This document shows positions 42,918-52,362 of a DNA stretch of 64,000 nucleotides, in pieces. The notes under the pieces are model-generated. The model saw nothing but the letters and a program-made list of their open reading frames with translations. It was not told the origin of the DNA and did not search any database. The translations under genes were made by a program, and so were the position numbers. Within the stretch, counting starts at the first letter, position 1; each line of letters starts with the position of its first letter. The stretch comes from Alphaproteobacteria bacterium (lineage in GTDB: Bacteria; Pseudomonadota; Alphaproteobacteria; Sphingomonadales; Sphingomonadaceae), in NCBI GenBank assembly GCA_003241875.1, contig QBLU01000007.1, positions 378-64,377 on the forward strand, in the 5' to 3' direction.

Positions 42918-43690
42918 GACCGCTTGGCTTGCGGTGCCGTCGCGATCGAGGACAGGTCGGTCGCGGCGTCGATGGCGATGCCGGCTTCTTTCCGTTCCGA
43001 ATAGCGATCGACCAGTTGCGCCGCGTGCGGCCGCATCAGGATCGTGAAGCGCACAAGCTCCTCCATGACATCGACGATGCGGTCGTAATAGGCCGATGGC
43101 TTCATGCGGCCGTCGTCGTCGAACTCGGTGAAGGCCTTGGCGACACTCGACTGGTTGGGGATGGTGAACATCCGCATCCAGCGGCCGAGCACGCGCAGCG
43201 TGTTGACACTGTTGAACGATTGCGAGCCGGCCGAGACCTGCATCACCGCCAGCGTGCGGCCCTGCGTCGGTCGCATGCCGCCATAGCTGAGCGGCAAATG
43301 GTCGATCTGGGTTTTCATGATGCCGGTGACCTGGCCATGGCGTTCCGGGCTGCACCAGACATGGCCTTCCGACCACATTGAATGCGCCCGCAGCTCGGCA
43401 ACGGCGGGGTGATCGTCATTGGCGACCTGGTCGGGGAGCGGCAGGTCGCAGGGATCGAAGATGCGGGTTTCGCAGCCGAAGAATTGCAGGATACGCGCGG
43501 CTTCCTCGACGCACAGGCGCGAATAGGAGCGTTCCCGGAGCGAGCCATACAACAGCAGGATACGCGGCGGCGGTTCGTCGGGCCCGAGCCCCTGCGCGGG
43601 GCGAAGATGCACGAACGCCGGGTTGAGCGCTGGCAGATAATCGGGATCGGCGAGGGTGCGCAGGCGGGTCAGCATCGTGGTGTCGCTCAT
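42914..43690 (-). CDS. arsH: Arsenical resistance NADPH-dependent flavoprotein ArsH
   Basis: This 258-aa flavodoxin-fold protein oxidises trivalent organoarsenicals and reduces quinones with NADPH and FMN. Family blocks are [18 protein letters not shown] (FMN phosphate loop), [43 protein letters not shown] and [18 protein letters not shown]. Length fits the family. Its ATG overlaps the acr3 stop and its stop overlaps the chimera's GTG, as the fourth intact gene of the ars operon. Confidence 0.95.
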   Translation of the reverse strand: MSDTTMLTRLRTLADPDYLPALNPAFVHLRPAQGLGPDEPPPRILLLYGSLRERSYSRLCVEEAARILQFFGCETRIFDPCDLPLPDQVANDDHPAVAELRAHSMWSEGHVWCSPERHGQVTGIMKTQIDHLPLSYGGMRPTQGRTLAVMQVSAGSQSFNSVNTLRVLGRWMRMFTIPNQSSVAKAFTEFDDDGRMKPSAYYDRIVDVMEELVRFTILMRPHAAQLVDRYSERKEAGIAIDAATDLSSIATAPQAKRS

Positions 43691-44766
43691 GCCGTACGCG
43701 CCGACGGCTCGACGAAGCTGTCGGCAAAGAACCGCCGGCCGATCGACGTCGCGACACCGACAAGCAGGATGAGCACCGGGACTTCGACGAGTGGCCCGAT
43801 GACGGCGGCGAAAGCCACTGGCGAGGCAAGGCCGAACGCCGAGATCGAAACGGCAATCGCCAGCTCGAAATTGTTGGAGGCGGCGGTGAACGACAGCGCC
43901 GTTGCCCGTTGGTAGTCGGCGCCGGCCTTCTTCGCGAGGGTGAAGCTCAAAAGGAACATGAACAGGAAGAACAGCACGAGCGGGATGCCGATGCGGACGG
44001 CATCGAACGGCAGGGCGAGGATTTCGCCGCCCTTCAGGCTGAACATCGCGACGATGGTGAACAGCAGCGCGAACAGCGTGATCGGGCTGATGCGCGGGAT
44101 GAAGACGGTGCGATACCAGTTGTCGCCATATCTTGCGGTCAGGGTGCGGCGCGTCAGATAGCCGGCCAGAAACGGAATGCCGAGGTAGGTGAGCACCGCT
44201 GTGGCAATGGTAATGAAGCTGACATCGACGATCTGCGCTTCGACGCCGAACAGCGGTGGCAGCACGGTGAGGTAGAACCAGGCGAACGGCGCATAGAAGA
44301 AGATCTGGAACACCGAGTTGAAGGCCACCAGCCCGGCGACATATTGGCCGCTGCCGCCGGCAAGCTGATTCCAGACCAGCACCATGGCGATGCACGGCGC
44401 GAGGCCGATGAGGATCAGCCCGGTCATATAGGCGGGCTGATCGCGCAACAGGGTGATGGCGAGCAGGAACATGACCGCCGGGCCGACCACCCAGGACACG
44501 AACAGCGACAGCCCAAGGATCGTGCGATCCCGGAAAACCTGCCCCAGTTCCTCGTACTTCACCTTGGCCAGCGGCGGGAACATCATCAGGATCAGCCCGA
44601 TCGCGATGGGGATGCTGGTGTCGCCGACGGACATCGCATCCAGGGCCCTTGGCACAGCCTCGAAGTAGGTCCCGATGGCAATGCCCAGCGCCATCGCGGC
44701 GAAGATCCAAAGTGTCAGGTAACGATCGAGGAACGACAGGCGGCGCGGCGCCACGGCAGTTGTCAT
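43687..44766 (-). CDS. acr3: Arsenite efflux permease Acr3
   Basis: This 359-aa inner-membrane permease of the BASS fold expels arsenite using the proton gradient. It has ten predicted helices and the conserved blocks [18 protein letters not shown] (with the essential Cys), [20 protein letters not shown] and [16 protein letters not shown]. It is shorter than ArsB and fits Acr3. It is co-translated with arsC upstream and arsH downstream (4-nt overlaps). Expected to be induced by arsenite through ArsR. Confidence 0.95.
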   Translation of the reverse strand: MTTAVAPRRLSFLDRYLTLWIFAAMALGIAIGTYFEAVPRALDAMSVGDTSIPIAIGLILMMFPPLAKVKYEELGQVFRDRTILGLSLFVSWVVGPAVMFLLAITLLRDQPAYMTGLILIGLAPCIAMVLVWNQLAGGSGQYVAGLVAFNSVFQIFFYAPFAWFYLTVLPPLFGVEAQIVDVSFITIATAVLTYLGIPFLAGYLTRRTLTARYGDNWYRTVFIPRISPITLFALLFTIVAMFSLKGGEILALPFDAVRIGIPLVLFFLFMFLLSFTLAKKAGADYQRATALSFTAASNNFELAIAVSISAFGLASPVAFAAVIGPLVEVPVLILLVGVATSIGRRFFADSFVEPSARTA

Positions 44767-45281
44767 GACGTCACCTTCGGGGCGCTGGCACCGTCGCTGC
44801 GGCCGATCTCCTGCAAGCGGCGGCGGAGTTCAGCCTGATCAAGGTCGGCGATCGCCAACGCCAGCAGTATGTCGAGGCGGGTCTCGAGATGGCGGGCCGC
44901 CTTCAAAAAGGCCGCGCGCTGACCTTCGCCAGTGACCGCGGCAGGATCGTCGATCCCCCAATGGGCGGTCATCGGGTGACCAGGCCAGATCGGGCAGGAC
45001 TCGCCTGCCGCGTCATCACAGACGGTGAAGATGAAATCGAAGTCAGGAGCGTCAGACCCCGCAAACTCGTCCCAGATTTTCGAGCGCAGGCCCGTCGTCG
45101 GCAGCCCAAGATCGGCGAGGACCTCGAGCGCCACCGGGTGCACCTTGCCCTTCGGATAGCTGCCGGCGCTGAACGCCTTGAACCGCCCGGCGCCATGATG
45201 ATTGAGCAGGGCCTCGCCGAGGATCGAGCGCGCCGAATTTCCGGTGCACAGAAAGAGGACATTGCAGACGCGATCGGTCAT
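44763..45281 (-). CDS. arsC: Arsenate reductase ArsC (low-molecular-weight phosphatase fold)
   Basis: This 172-aa enzyme reduces arsenate to arsenite. The P-loop LCTGNSARS contains the nucleophile C12, and C88 and C96 ([12 protein letters not shown]) are placed for the disulfide cascade of thioredoxin-coupled ArsC. ATG 45281 overlaps the arsR stop (ATGA). The C-terminal tail of about 40 residues ([18 protein letters not shown]) is longer than in the S. aureus enzyme. Its product is the substrate of Acr3. Confidence 0.93.
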   Translation of the reverse strand: MTDRVCNVLFLCTGNSARSILGEALLNHHGAGRFKAFSAGSYPKGKVHPVALEVLADLGLPTTGLRSKIWDEFAGSDAPDFDFIFTVCDDAAGESCPIWPGHPMTAHWGIDDPAAVTGEGQRAAFLKAARHLETRLDILLALAIADLDQAELRRRLQEIGRSDGASAPKVTS

Positions 45282-45631
45282 CGGTCGGCTCCGGCAAGGG
45301 CGGGTTGGCAGGCGGGGACGCTCAGCAAATCGTCGCAAAGCGCGGGGTTGCCTTGGCAGCAATCGGCCATAAGGAAGCCGAGGAGGCCGCGCATGCCGTC
45401 GAAGTTGACTGTGTAGCGGATCAGCCGGCTCTCCCGTTGCGAAACAACGAGATCCGCGCGCTCCAGCGTGGCGAGATGATGCGACATCGTTGATCCCGGG
45501 ACGCCTATATGCTCGGCGATACTACCGGCAACCATGCCCTCCGGTCCCGCACGCACGAGCAGCCGGAAGACTGCCAGGCGGGTCTCCTGAGCGAGCGCAG
45601 CGAGTGCCACGACGGCACGAGATTGGTCCAC
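45278..45631 (-). CDS. arsR: ArsR/SmtB-family arsenite-responsive repressor
   Basis: This 117-aa winged-helix repressor heads the operon. The recognition helix is PGSTMSHHLATLERADLV and the wing is SQRESRLIRYTV. Metalloid sensing probably uses the C-terminal cysteines C91, C92 and C99 (ADCCQGNPALC), an arrangement like the Acidithiobacillus type rather than the CxC of E. coli/R773 ArsR. GTG 45631 with GGGAG 6 nt upstream is chosen; TTG 45637 is less well spaced. A palindromic operator lies about 60 nt upstream. Confidence 0.92.
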   Translation of the reverse strand: MDQSRAVVALAALAQETRLAVFRLLVRAGPEGMVAGSIAEHIGVPGSTMSHHLATLERADLVVSQRESRLIRYTVNFDGMRGLLGFLMADCCQGNPALCDDLLSVPACQPALAGADR

Positions 45632-45689
45632 TTGCAACTCCCGTCAACGATTCGATGGTGATCGAAATATCAGGTTGCAAGCGAATGTC

Positions 45690-45711
45690 TCGATGTTTCT
45701 ACAAACATCGA
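45690..45711. promoter_or_regulatory. Palindromic ArsR operator
   Basis: TCGATGTTT (45690-45698) and AAACATCGA (45703-45711) form a perfect 9-bp inverted repeat with a 4-nt centre, 59 nt upstream of arsR. TTTCGAT-like half-sites recur between it and the start. The remaining DNA from 45720 to 46032 contains no gene that I can support. Confidence 0.6.
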
Positions 45712-46032
45712 AATGTCTTGTGCCATCCAGCATCGGCGCGGTGGAGAATATGGTCGCTCGCGTACTGCCAGGGTCACGAAGCCGGCATGTCATCAGCCGC
45801 ACGCATGTGTGTAACAGCGCCGATTGCAAAGCCGGTCTTGTCGTGGAGCGCGAGCTGCGCCGGCCTTGACGAACGCCTCGATGGGCAGCGAGCTTCGGCG
45901 ACTGGTCGCGACGTGCAAGGCGAGTAGCCCCGACGGCCAGATGACCCTGATCCAGATGGTGCAGAAATCAGCCGGTCGCTGCTTGGCATCATGGCACTCA
46001 ATTGGCTGAGCTGCCGCCATGCCTTCCGTGCA

Positions 46033-47067
46033 TCACACCACCGCCGGCTCCAGCAGCCGGATTGTGCCCGCGTCGGCGTCGATTTCAACCATCCCGCCGA
46101 CAGGCAGGGTGAACTGGTCGGCAATGTGGCCGAACCAGGCGCCCTGATAGGCCGGCACGCCTAGCCGCCCGAGGTGATGAACCAGCAGGTCGGTCACGGT
46201 GAAGCCGCCATAGCGCCCGCTGCTCGACCCCGTGCAGTTGGTGCACTGGCCGAACACCACGCCCGCCACCTTGCCCAGCACCCCGGCCTGGCCCAGTTGC
46301 GTCAGCATCCGGTCGATTCGGTACTCGGCCTCGTCCACATCCTCCAGGAACAGGATCGCGCCGGAAAAATCCGGCATGTATTCGGTGCCCGCCAGCGATG
46401 TCAGTACGGTGAGGTTGCCGCCCAGCAGGCGCCCGCGCGCTCGCCCGCCGCCAATGGTCTGGGTGCGCCAGAGCCGTTGCACCAGCCGGTTTTCGCCACC
46501 CGGCGGATTGACCAGCAACGGCGCCGCGCCATCAAAGGCAATGGCCCGGAAATGATCGACCGATGCCGTGCCCCAGGCGCTGCCGGCATTGGGGCCGTGC
46601 AGTGTGACAAAGCCGGCCTTGGCGGCAATCGCCATATGCAGCGCAGTGATGTCGCTGAACCCCAGCACCAGCTTGGGATTGGCCCGGATCATCGGCCAAT
46701 CCAGAAGCGGCAGCATCCGGGCACTGCCCCAGCCGCCGCGCACCGCGAACACCGCCTTGACCTGCGGATCGCGGAACATGGCGTTCACATCGGCGGCGCG
46801 GCTTTCGTCGGTGCCACCCAGATAGCCGTGGCGGCTCGCCAGGTTGGGCGCGCGCCTGGGGTTCAGCCCCATGGCGGTTACCATTTCCTCGACCATGGTC
46901 AGCTGCATCGCCTCGTCGCTGGCTGATGCCGGTTCGATCAGGCCGACGGTGTCCCCGGGGCGTAGGCGGCGCGGCTTGACACTCCTGCCCGCCGGTAGGG
47001 CTGCATGCAACGGCGCCGCTGCCGCCATCGCAAGCGTCGCCATGACGTCGCGCCGGGAAAACTGCAT
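46033..47067 (-). CDS. S66 family LD-carboxypeptidase (LdcA-like), exported
   Basis: This 344-aa peptidase cuts an L,D bond of murein tetrapeptides or a related peptide. The N-terminus MQFSRRDVMATLAMAAAAPL looks like a twin-arginine signal, whereas E. coli LdcA is cytoplasmic. Core blocks are RPGDTVGLIEPAS, VRGGWGSARMLPLLDW, the nucleophile Ser in LGFSDITALH, the Glu in LFLEDVDEAEYRIDRML and the His in GHIADQFTLPVG. ATG 47067 follows AAAGGG with good spacing. It appears monocistronic. Confidence 0.87.
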   Translation of the reverse strand: MQFSRRDVMATLAMAAAAPLHAALPAGRSVKPRRLRPGDTVGLIEPASASDEAMQLTMVEEMVTAMGLNPRRAPNLASRHGYLGGTDESRAADVNAMFRDPQVKAVFAVRGGWGSARMLPLLDWPMIRANPKLVLGFSDITALHMAIAAKAGFVTLHGPNAGSAWGTASVDHFRAIAFDGAAPLLVNPPGGENRLVQRLWRTQTIGGGRARGRLLGGNLTVLTSLAGTEYMPDFSGAILFLEDVDEAEYRIDRMLTQLGQAGVLGKVAGVVFGQCTNCTGSSSGRYGGFTVTDLLVHHLGRLGVPAYQGAWFGHIADQFTLPVGGMVEIDADAGTIRLLEPAVV

Positions 47068-47282
47068 TATCAGCCCTTTCAGAACCAGGCTCGGCGACGA
47101 CCAAAAAACTTCGGCGATGTCGTCATGCCATCCCTTTCCGCTGCCCGCCATCAAACTGTATCGAGCAACCGGTGCAACCTGCCACGGCATGCCCGGCGGA
47201 TTCCAGCCGCCGCACAAGCCTTTGCAGGCCGATGACCAGGACGCAGGATGCGCTTTCCGCGCGGGGCGGAACGCCGCCTCGA

Positions 47283-48191
47283 TTACGCGTTCGACAACCA
47301 GTCCTGCTCGCGGGCCCACACGAGCATCGGGGTCGGACGAACCGGCAGGACGGCCAGTACCGGTCGCAGGTCGACGGCGAGCGGGCTGGTCGGCTGGGCA
47401 TTGTACCAGCGATAGAATTCGGCGATCCGGTCGTAGATGCTGCCTTCCGCAAACTGCGCGGAGCCGGTGACGAGGCGGCTCATCGAAGCTGCGAATTCAT
47501 CGGGCAAGAGGCTGCGAAAGACGACCTGACGGCCGAGCGCGGTGCTGAGCCGCGCGGCGACATCGTCACCGACCAGGATTTCGGGGCCGCCGACGAGATA
47601 CTGTCGACCCGGATTGGCCAGTTCATAGGCGGCGACCATGTAGGCGGCGATATCATCCTGAGCGACCCAGGAAATGCGCAGGTCCGGTTTGCACGGATAG
47701 GCGAAGATGCCGTGGTTGACGACGGCCGGCTTGGCCCAGATGCGGACGATATTGTCCATGAACACGGCAGACCGGATGAACACGCAGCGGATGCCCGATG
47801 CCTCCAGTTCGCGTTCAATGTCGCGGCGTCCGTCATGCGCCGACAGCCCCAGGTCCTCGTCCATCACCACGCAGCTGGTGTGAAACACGATCCGCTGTAC
47901 CCCCGCTCGCCTTGCCGCCGCCGCGATGCCGCGCCCCATCGTCACCGCATAGGCGCGGTCGAAGGTGAAAGGCAGGTGCATGACGATGCCGTCGCAACCC
48001 ATGGCCGCATCATCGAGGCTCGACTGGTCGTCGAAATCGGCGGCTACGGCCTCCACGCCGGGATAGGTCGCAATCGGGAACGCCGCCGGCTTTCGAGTTG
48101 CCGCGCGCACGCGATAGCCGCCAGCGAGAAGGCGCTGCAAAAGCGCATGGCCCTGGTCTCCCGTCGCCCCGAACACGAGAATGGTCTGCAT
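47283..48191 (-). CDS. NmrA-like NAD(P)-binding protein
   Basis: This 302-aa atypical SDR has the N-terminal ILVFGATGDQGHALLQRLLA cofactor motif, RAATRKP, and then VQRIVFHTSC and IRCVFIRSAVFMDN as in NmrA/HSCARG proteins. The catalytic Tyr-Lys pair is not obvious, so it may be a redox sensor or an isoflavone-reductase-like enzyme. ATG 48191 shares one base with the stop of the upstream flavoprotein gene (TGATG), so the two are co-translated. Confidence 0.8.
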   Translation of the reverse strand: MQTILVFGATGDQGHALLQRLLAGGYRVRAATRKPAAFPIATYPGVEAVAADFDDQSSLDDAAMGCDGIVMHLPFTFDRAYAVTMGRGIAAAARRAGVQRIVFHTSCVVMDEDLGLSAHDGRRDIERELEASGIRCVFIRSAVFMDNIVRIWAKPAVVNHGIFAYPCKPDLRISWVAQDDIAAYMVAAYELANPGRQYLVGGPEILVGDDVAARLSTALGRQVVFRSLLPDEFAASMSRLVTGSAQFAEGSIYDRIAEFYRWYNAQPTSPLAVDLRPVLAVLPVRPTPMLVWAREQDWLSNA

Positions 48192-49879
48192 CACGCGACT
48201 CCATCGAAGTTGCTGGCAGCGGCCGTGCGCCCGGCCAGCCAGCCATAGGTCAGCGCCGGCCCGAGCGTGCCGCCAGCCCCGGCGTAGATGCCGCCCGTCG
48301 GCGCGGCCATGACATTGCCCGCTGCGTAGAGCCCTGGGATCGGCGCCCCGTCATGGCCGAGCACGCGGCCATGATCGTCGGTGCGCGCGCCGCCGTTCGT
48401 GCCGAGCGCACCCATGTGCAACGGCACCGCATAAAACGGAACGGCGGCGAGCGGGCCCAGCGTCGCCAGGCTGCCGGGCCGGCTGCGGTCGCCGTAGAAG
48501 CGATCATATTCGCTGGCGCCGCGCCCGAAATCGCGGTCTTCGCCGCGCGTCGCGCCGGCGTTGAAGCGCGCCACCGTCGGCGTCAGCGGGTCGCCGGCCA
48601 TGCCCAGCCGCGCGGCGAGCGACGGCAGGTCGGGTGCCGTGATCATCCAGTCCGGCACGTCGCTGCCCGGCAGTGCCGTGGCGACGGCGTTGCGCAACTT
48701 GTAGTCGTGGTCGAACACCAGCCAGGCTGGCAGGTTGGCATAGCTGTAGCTGCCCGGATCAAAGGCATGGAAGGCGCCGGCGATTGCCGAATAGTTGACC
48801 GCTTCGTTGCAGAAACGCTGGCCGCGGGCATTGACGATGATGCTGCCCGGCAATGTCCGTTCGATCAGTACCGGCACGGCACGCGGGCTGCCGTCGCCCC
48901 AGGTCTGTTCGGTGACGATCGTCGGGCACCACCAGGCGCTGGTCATGTTGCCGAGATCGGCACCCGCCGCCATGAGCAGGCGCAGCCCGTCGCCGGTATT
49001 GGTCGGCGGCGAGGCGGGATGGGCGATCGGGCCGCGCAGGAAACTGCGCGCCAGTTCCGCGTTCCATTCAAAGCCGCCGGTGGTGACGATGACGCCGCGT
49101 CGCGCCGCGAGCTGCTGCGGGCCATCGACCGCCATGATGTCGACGCCGGTGATCCGGCCGGCGACCTGTGCGAGGCCGGTCACCCGCGCGCCGAGCCGGA
49201 TGTCGACACCCGTGGCCAGGCACGCCTCCAGCAGCCCGGCCACGAGCGACTGGCCGAAACCGCGCTCGTCGCGGGCGATGCGGGCGGCCATCACCTCCGG
49301 GGCGGGCATTGTCGTCGCACCGCCCAGCGGCGTTTCGGCAAGCGCCAGCGGATAGGCGGTCGCCACCGCGACCCTGTCCCGCCATTCGCCCAGTTCGCTG
49401 TACGGGAACAGGCCGCTGTCGAGCGCTCGCCCGCCCTGCGGCCGCGCCCCCGGGCGGTCGATGTAATAATCGGGATAGCCGGGCAGCACGGCAAAACGCA
49501 GGCGGCTGTTGGCCTCGATGAAGGCGATCGCCGCGGCCGCATGATCGACAAACCCGGCCAGCACGTCGCCCCTCAGGTCGCCGCCCTCGAGCGCGCCGAA
49601 ATAAGCCAGCGCCGCCTCGCGATCATCGGGATCGGCCGGGTCGATATGATGATTCATCGGCGCCCAGACGATGCCGCCCGACACGGCCGCGGTGCCACCC
49701 AGCTGCTCGGCCTTTTCCAGCAGGATCACGCTCGCGCCGGCCTTAGCCGCGGCGATTGCCGCGACCATGCCGGCAGCGCCGGCGCCGACGACAATGATGT
49801 CGGCGACAGCCGCATCCGGCCGGACTGGTGGCGTCTTTTCCACGCGGCGATGGAACACCGAGAACTGGTCGCAAGCCAC
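48191..49879 (-). CDS. FAD-dependent oxidoreductase, 3-ketosteroid-dehydrogenase/fumarate-reductase family
   Basis: This 562-aa flavoprotein of the FAD-binding-2 family has DIIVVGAGAAGMVAAIAAAK near residue 27, LLEKAEQLGGTAAVSGG and the C-terminal GLYAAGNVMAAPTGGIYAGA and GGTLGPALTYG. These blocks fit ketosteroid Delta-dehydrogenases and related flavin dehydrogenases. It starts at GTG 49879 or possibly GTG 49843; no strong ribosome-binding site decides. It is divergent from the TonB receptor at 50018 and coupled to the NmrA gene, so it probably dehydrogenates a compound taken up by that receptor. Confidence 0.83.
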   Translation of the reverse strand: MACDQFSVFHRRVEKTPPVRPDAAVADIIVVGAGAAGMVAAIAAAKAGASVILLEKAEQLGGTAAVSGGIVWAPMNHHIDPADPDDREAALAYFGALEGGDLRGDVLAGFVDHAAAAIAFIEANSRLRFAVLPGYPDYYIDRPGARPQGGRALDSGLFPYSELGEWRDRVAVATAYPLALAETPLGGATTMPAPEVMAARIARDERGFGQSLVAGLLEACLATGVDIRLGARVTGLAQVAGRITGVDIMAVDGPQQLAARRGVIVTTGGFEWNAELARSFLRGPIAHPASPPTNTGDGLRLLMAAGADLGNMTSAWWCPTIVTEQTWGDGSPRAVPVLIERTLPGSIIVNARGQRFCNEAVNYSAIAGAFHAFDPGSYSYANLPAWLVFDHDYKLRNAVATALPGSDVPDWMITAPDLPSLAARLGMAGDPLTPTVARFNAGATRGEDRDFGRGASEYDRFYGDRSRPGSLATLGPLAAVPFYAVPLHMGALGTNGGARTDDHGRVLGHDGAPIPGLYAAGNVMAAPTGGIYAGAGGTLGPALTYGWLAGRTAAASNFDGVA

Positions 49880-49893
49880 CTATCCAAATATCT

Positions 49894-49909
49894 AACTGTC
49901 AAAACTGTC
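49894..49909. promoter_or_regulatory. Direct repeat AACTGTC-AA-AACTGTC
   Basis: Two AACTGTC copies (49894-49900, 49903-49909) lie 15 nt upstream of the flavoprotein start in the divergent promoter region. They could be a regulator site; no regulator gene is adjacent. Confidence 0.25.
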
Positions 49910-49912
49910 CAC

Positions 49913-49941
49913 TTGTTGGATCTGCGCAGCCGATCACTAAT
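49913..49941 (+). promoter_or_regulatory. Possible promoter for the TonB receptor at 50018
   Basis: TTGTTG (49913-49918), a 17-nt spacer and ACTAAT (49936-49941) give a weak sigma-70-like pair, placing the start about 70 nt before ATG 50018. Confidence 0.3.
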
Positions 49942-50017
49942 GCTAGACGGTGCTGAATGTCTGCCGACAGGTCCGCCACTAGAGCGATTCGTCGTCGGAC
50001 TTGGGGGAGCCACGTCG

Positions 50018-52342
50018 ATGCAGACGGCATTGGTCCAAAAAACCAGTCTAATCCAGATGATGTTACTTTGCGGTATTGCTGCGGCACCGCAGCAGGCCCG
50101 CGCACAGGCGGCGCCGCCGACACCGCCGCCAACATCGGCTGCCAATGCTGACGGCCTTGCCGAGATCGTCGTGACGGCGCGGTTTCGCAAGGAAACGCTG
50201 CAGGATACACCGCTGTCGGTCAGCGCGCTCGACAGCGCGACGCTGCAGAAATTCGTCGTCACCGACGTCCAGAGCATCCAGCGTTTCCTGCCCAATGTGC
50301 AATTGAGCCGAATCAACTTCGCCGGCAACGCGCTCGGCGCGTCGATCCGCGGGATCAGCTTTGCCGACCTTGAAAAGACCTTTGACCCGGCGATTGGCGT
50401 CGCCATCGATGGGGTGTTCCTCGGCACGAATACCGGCGCCAATGTCGATTTCGTCGATGTCGAATCGGTCGAGGTACTGCGCGGGCCGCAGGGCACGCTG
50501 TACGGCCGCAATACCATCGGTGGAACCATCAGCGTGCGGCGCAGCCGCCCCACCGGCGAATTGGGGGTAAAGCTCCACGGCCGCTACGCCAGCTACGGCA
50601 CCTATGATCTCGATGCGATCGTCAACCTGCCCAGGATCGCCGACATCTTTTCGGTCAAGCTATTCGGTTTCAAGCGGGATTCCGATTCCTTCACGCGCAA
50701 TCGCTATACCGGCGAGCGCGAGCCCGGCCGCAATTTCTACAATGTTGGCGGCGCCGTCCTGGCCGACCTCGGCTCCGATACGACGTTGCTGGCATCGGTC
50801 GATTATCAAAAGGACCGCAGCTTCTATCCCTCGATCATCAACCTGACCAAGGCCAACGGTCTGCCCTTTGGCGCCGGCGGCACCATCTGCGATTTCACCA
50901 ACGCCATCGGCTTCGGTGACCTCGGCTGCGATACCCAGGGTGTCATCATCCAGGCGCCGGAACGGTTCACGCGAGCGAATACCAGCATCCCTTTTGCCAG
51001 CAATCTCGACGGCTGGAACGCATCGCTGGAGTTCAACACCAAGATCGGCGACTGGGCGCTTACGGCGATCACCGGATACCGCAACACCAACGACGATATT
51101 CGGGAGGAAAACTCCGGAACGCCGCCGGTGCCGGTCGCCCCGGGGGTCACCCTGCCGCTGTTCGTCGCTGTCCGCGACCAGAGCTACAAGCAGTTCAGCC
51201 AGGAAATCCGCGTCGCAGGCGACGTGGCGCCCTGGATGGACCTGATCGCCGGCGTCTATTACCTGCATACGGACTACAAGATCGGGCCCGGTCTCAACCC
51301 CAGCGGCGTGCTCGGCACCGCCTTTCTGCTCGGCGGTCCGATCCAGTCGTTCACCGCGGCCCAAAAGCTCGATTCCTACGCGGTCTTCCTCGAATCGATC
51401 TTCAAGCTCGGCAACAATGTCCGGCTGACCGTCGGTGGCCGCTATACCAGCGAGACCAAGACCTTCTCGGTTGATCAAACGAGCGCTCCGGCGTTCGCGG
51501 CCGGGGCCAGGGCGACCTTCAGCGACCCCACGGGCCGCGTCATCCTCGACTGGAAGCCCAATCCCGACACAATGCTTTATGCCAGTTGGTCGCGCGGCTT
51601 CCGTTCGGGTGGCTTCAACGGCCGCGCCACCTCGGCGACATCGATCGGGCCCTATGATCCCGAACGCGTCGACAGCTACGAAGCCGGGCTGAAGGCCGAC
51701 TTCTTCGACGGCCGGCTGCGGTTCAATCCCACCGTGTTCTGGGCCGAATACGCCGACAAGCAGGAAGAAATCCTGCGCGCCAGCGGGGCCGCCACCGAAA
51801 CCATCGTCCAGAACGCCGCATCGGCGCGGATCCGCGGCGTGGAGATCGAACTGCAGGCGCGGCCGACGCCGGCACTGCTGCTGCGCGCCTCGGGCGGCTA
51901 TCTCGATGCCAGGTACAAGTCTTTCAGCATCCCCGACCTCGCCAACCCCGGCAGCTTCATCGACGTCTCGGCGCAGCGCAACTTCCGCCGGGCGCCGGAA
52001 TTCTCCTATTCGCTGGGCAGCGACTACACGGTCGCGATCAGCGACGACAACAACGTCAACCTGGCGCTCAACTATTCCTATATCGACGATATCACGACGT
52101 CGCCGATCAAGGACCCGACCGGTGCCAACCGCGACGTCATCGCCGGCTATGGCAGCCTGGATGTCACCGTGTCGCTGATCCACACCGGGCAGGCAGTCAA
52201 GAACCTGCGGCTCAGCGCCTATGCCCGCGACCTGTTGAACGGCGGCGGCCGGCTCAACAACAGCCTCGATGCCGGCGTCTTCTGGTTTGGGGTCGTGTCG
52301 CCGCGGCGCGAATTGGGCGTCGAAGCCACCGTCAACTTCTGA
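50018..52342 (+). CDS. TonB-dependent outer-membrane receptor
   Basis: This 774-aa receptor has a signal peptide (SLIQMMLLCGIAAAPQQARA), a TonB box (LAEIVVTARF) and a plug with RETLQDTP-like RKETLQDTPLSVSAL, DGVFLGTNTGA and VEVLRGPQGTLYGRNTIGGT. The barrel ends in RRELGVEATVNF. It is shorter than the other two receptors and of the RGPQGTLYGRNT type typical of sphingomonad receptors in aromatic and steroid catabolic clusters. ATG 50018 has GGGGGAG at 50002-50008. An SDR and a SnoaL-like gene follow directly. Confidence 0.9.
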   Translation: MQTALVQKTSLIQMMLLCGIAAAPQQARAQAAPPTPPPTSAANADGLAEIVVTARFRKETLQDTPLSVSALDSATLQKFVVTDVQSIQRFLPNVQLSRINFAGNALGASIRGISFADLEKTFDPAIGVAIDGVFLGTNTGANVDFVDVESVEVLRGPQGTLYGRNTIGGTISVRRSRPTGELGVKLHGRYASYGTYDLDAIVNLPRIADIFSVKLFGFKRDSDSFTRNRYTGEREPGRNFYNVGGAVLADLGSDTTLLASVDYQKDRSFYPSIINLTKANGLPFGAGGTICDFTNAIGFGDLGCDTQGVIIQAPERFTRANTSIPFASNLDGWNASLEFNTKIGDWALTAITGYRNTNDDIREENSGTPPVPVAPGVTLPLFVAVRDQSYKQFSQEIRVAGDVAPWMDLIAGVYYLHTDYKIGPGLNPSGVLGTAFLLGGPIQSFTAAQKLDSYAVFLESIFKLGNNVRLTVGGRYTSETKTFSVDQTSAPAFAAGARATFSDPTGRVILDWKPNPDTMLYASWSRGFRSGGFNGRATSATSIGPYDPERVDSYEAGLKADFFDGRLRFNPTVFWAEYADKQEEILRASGAATETIVQNAASARIRGVEIELQARPTPALLLRASGGYLDARYKSFSIPDLANPGSFIDVSAQRNFRRAPEFSYSLGSDYTVAISDDNNVNLALNYSYIDDITTSPIKDPTGANRDVIAGYGSLDVTVSLIHTGQAVKNLRLSAYARDLLNGGGRLNNSLDAGVFWFGVVSPRRELGVEATVNF

Positions 52343-52362
52343 AAAGAAAAGAGAAAATCGTC

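Noticed and set aside
45720-46032. Several 60-145-codon frames on both strands between arsR and the LD-carboxypeptidase
   Set aside because: None has a credible start, codon bias or domain; treated as intergenic.
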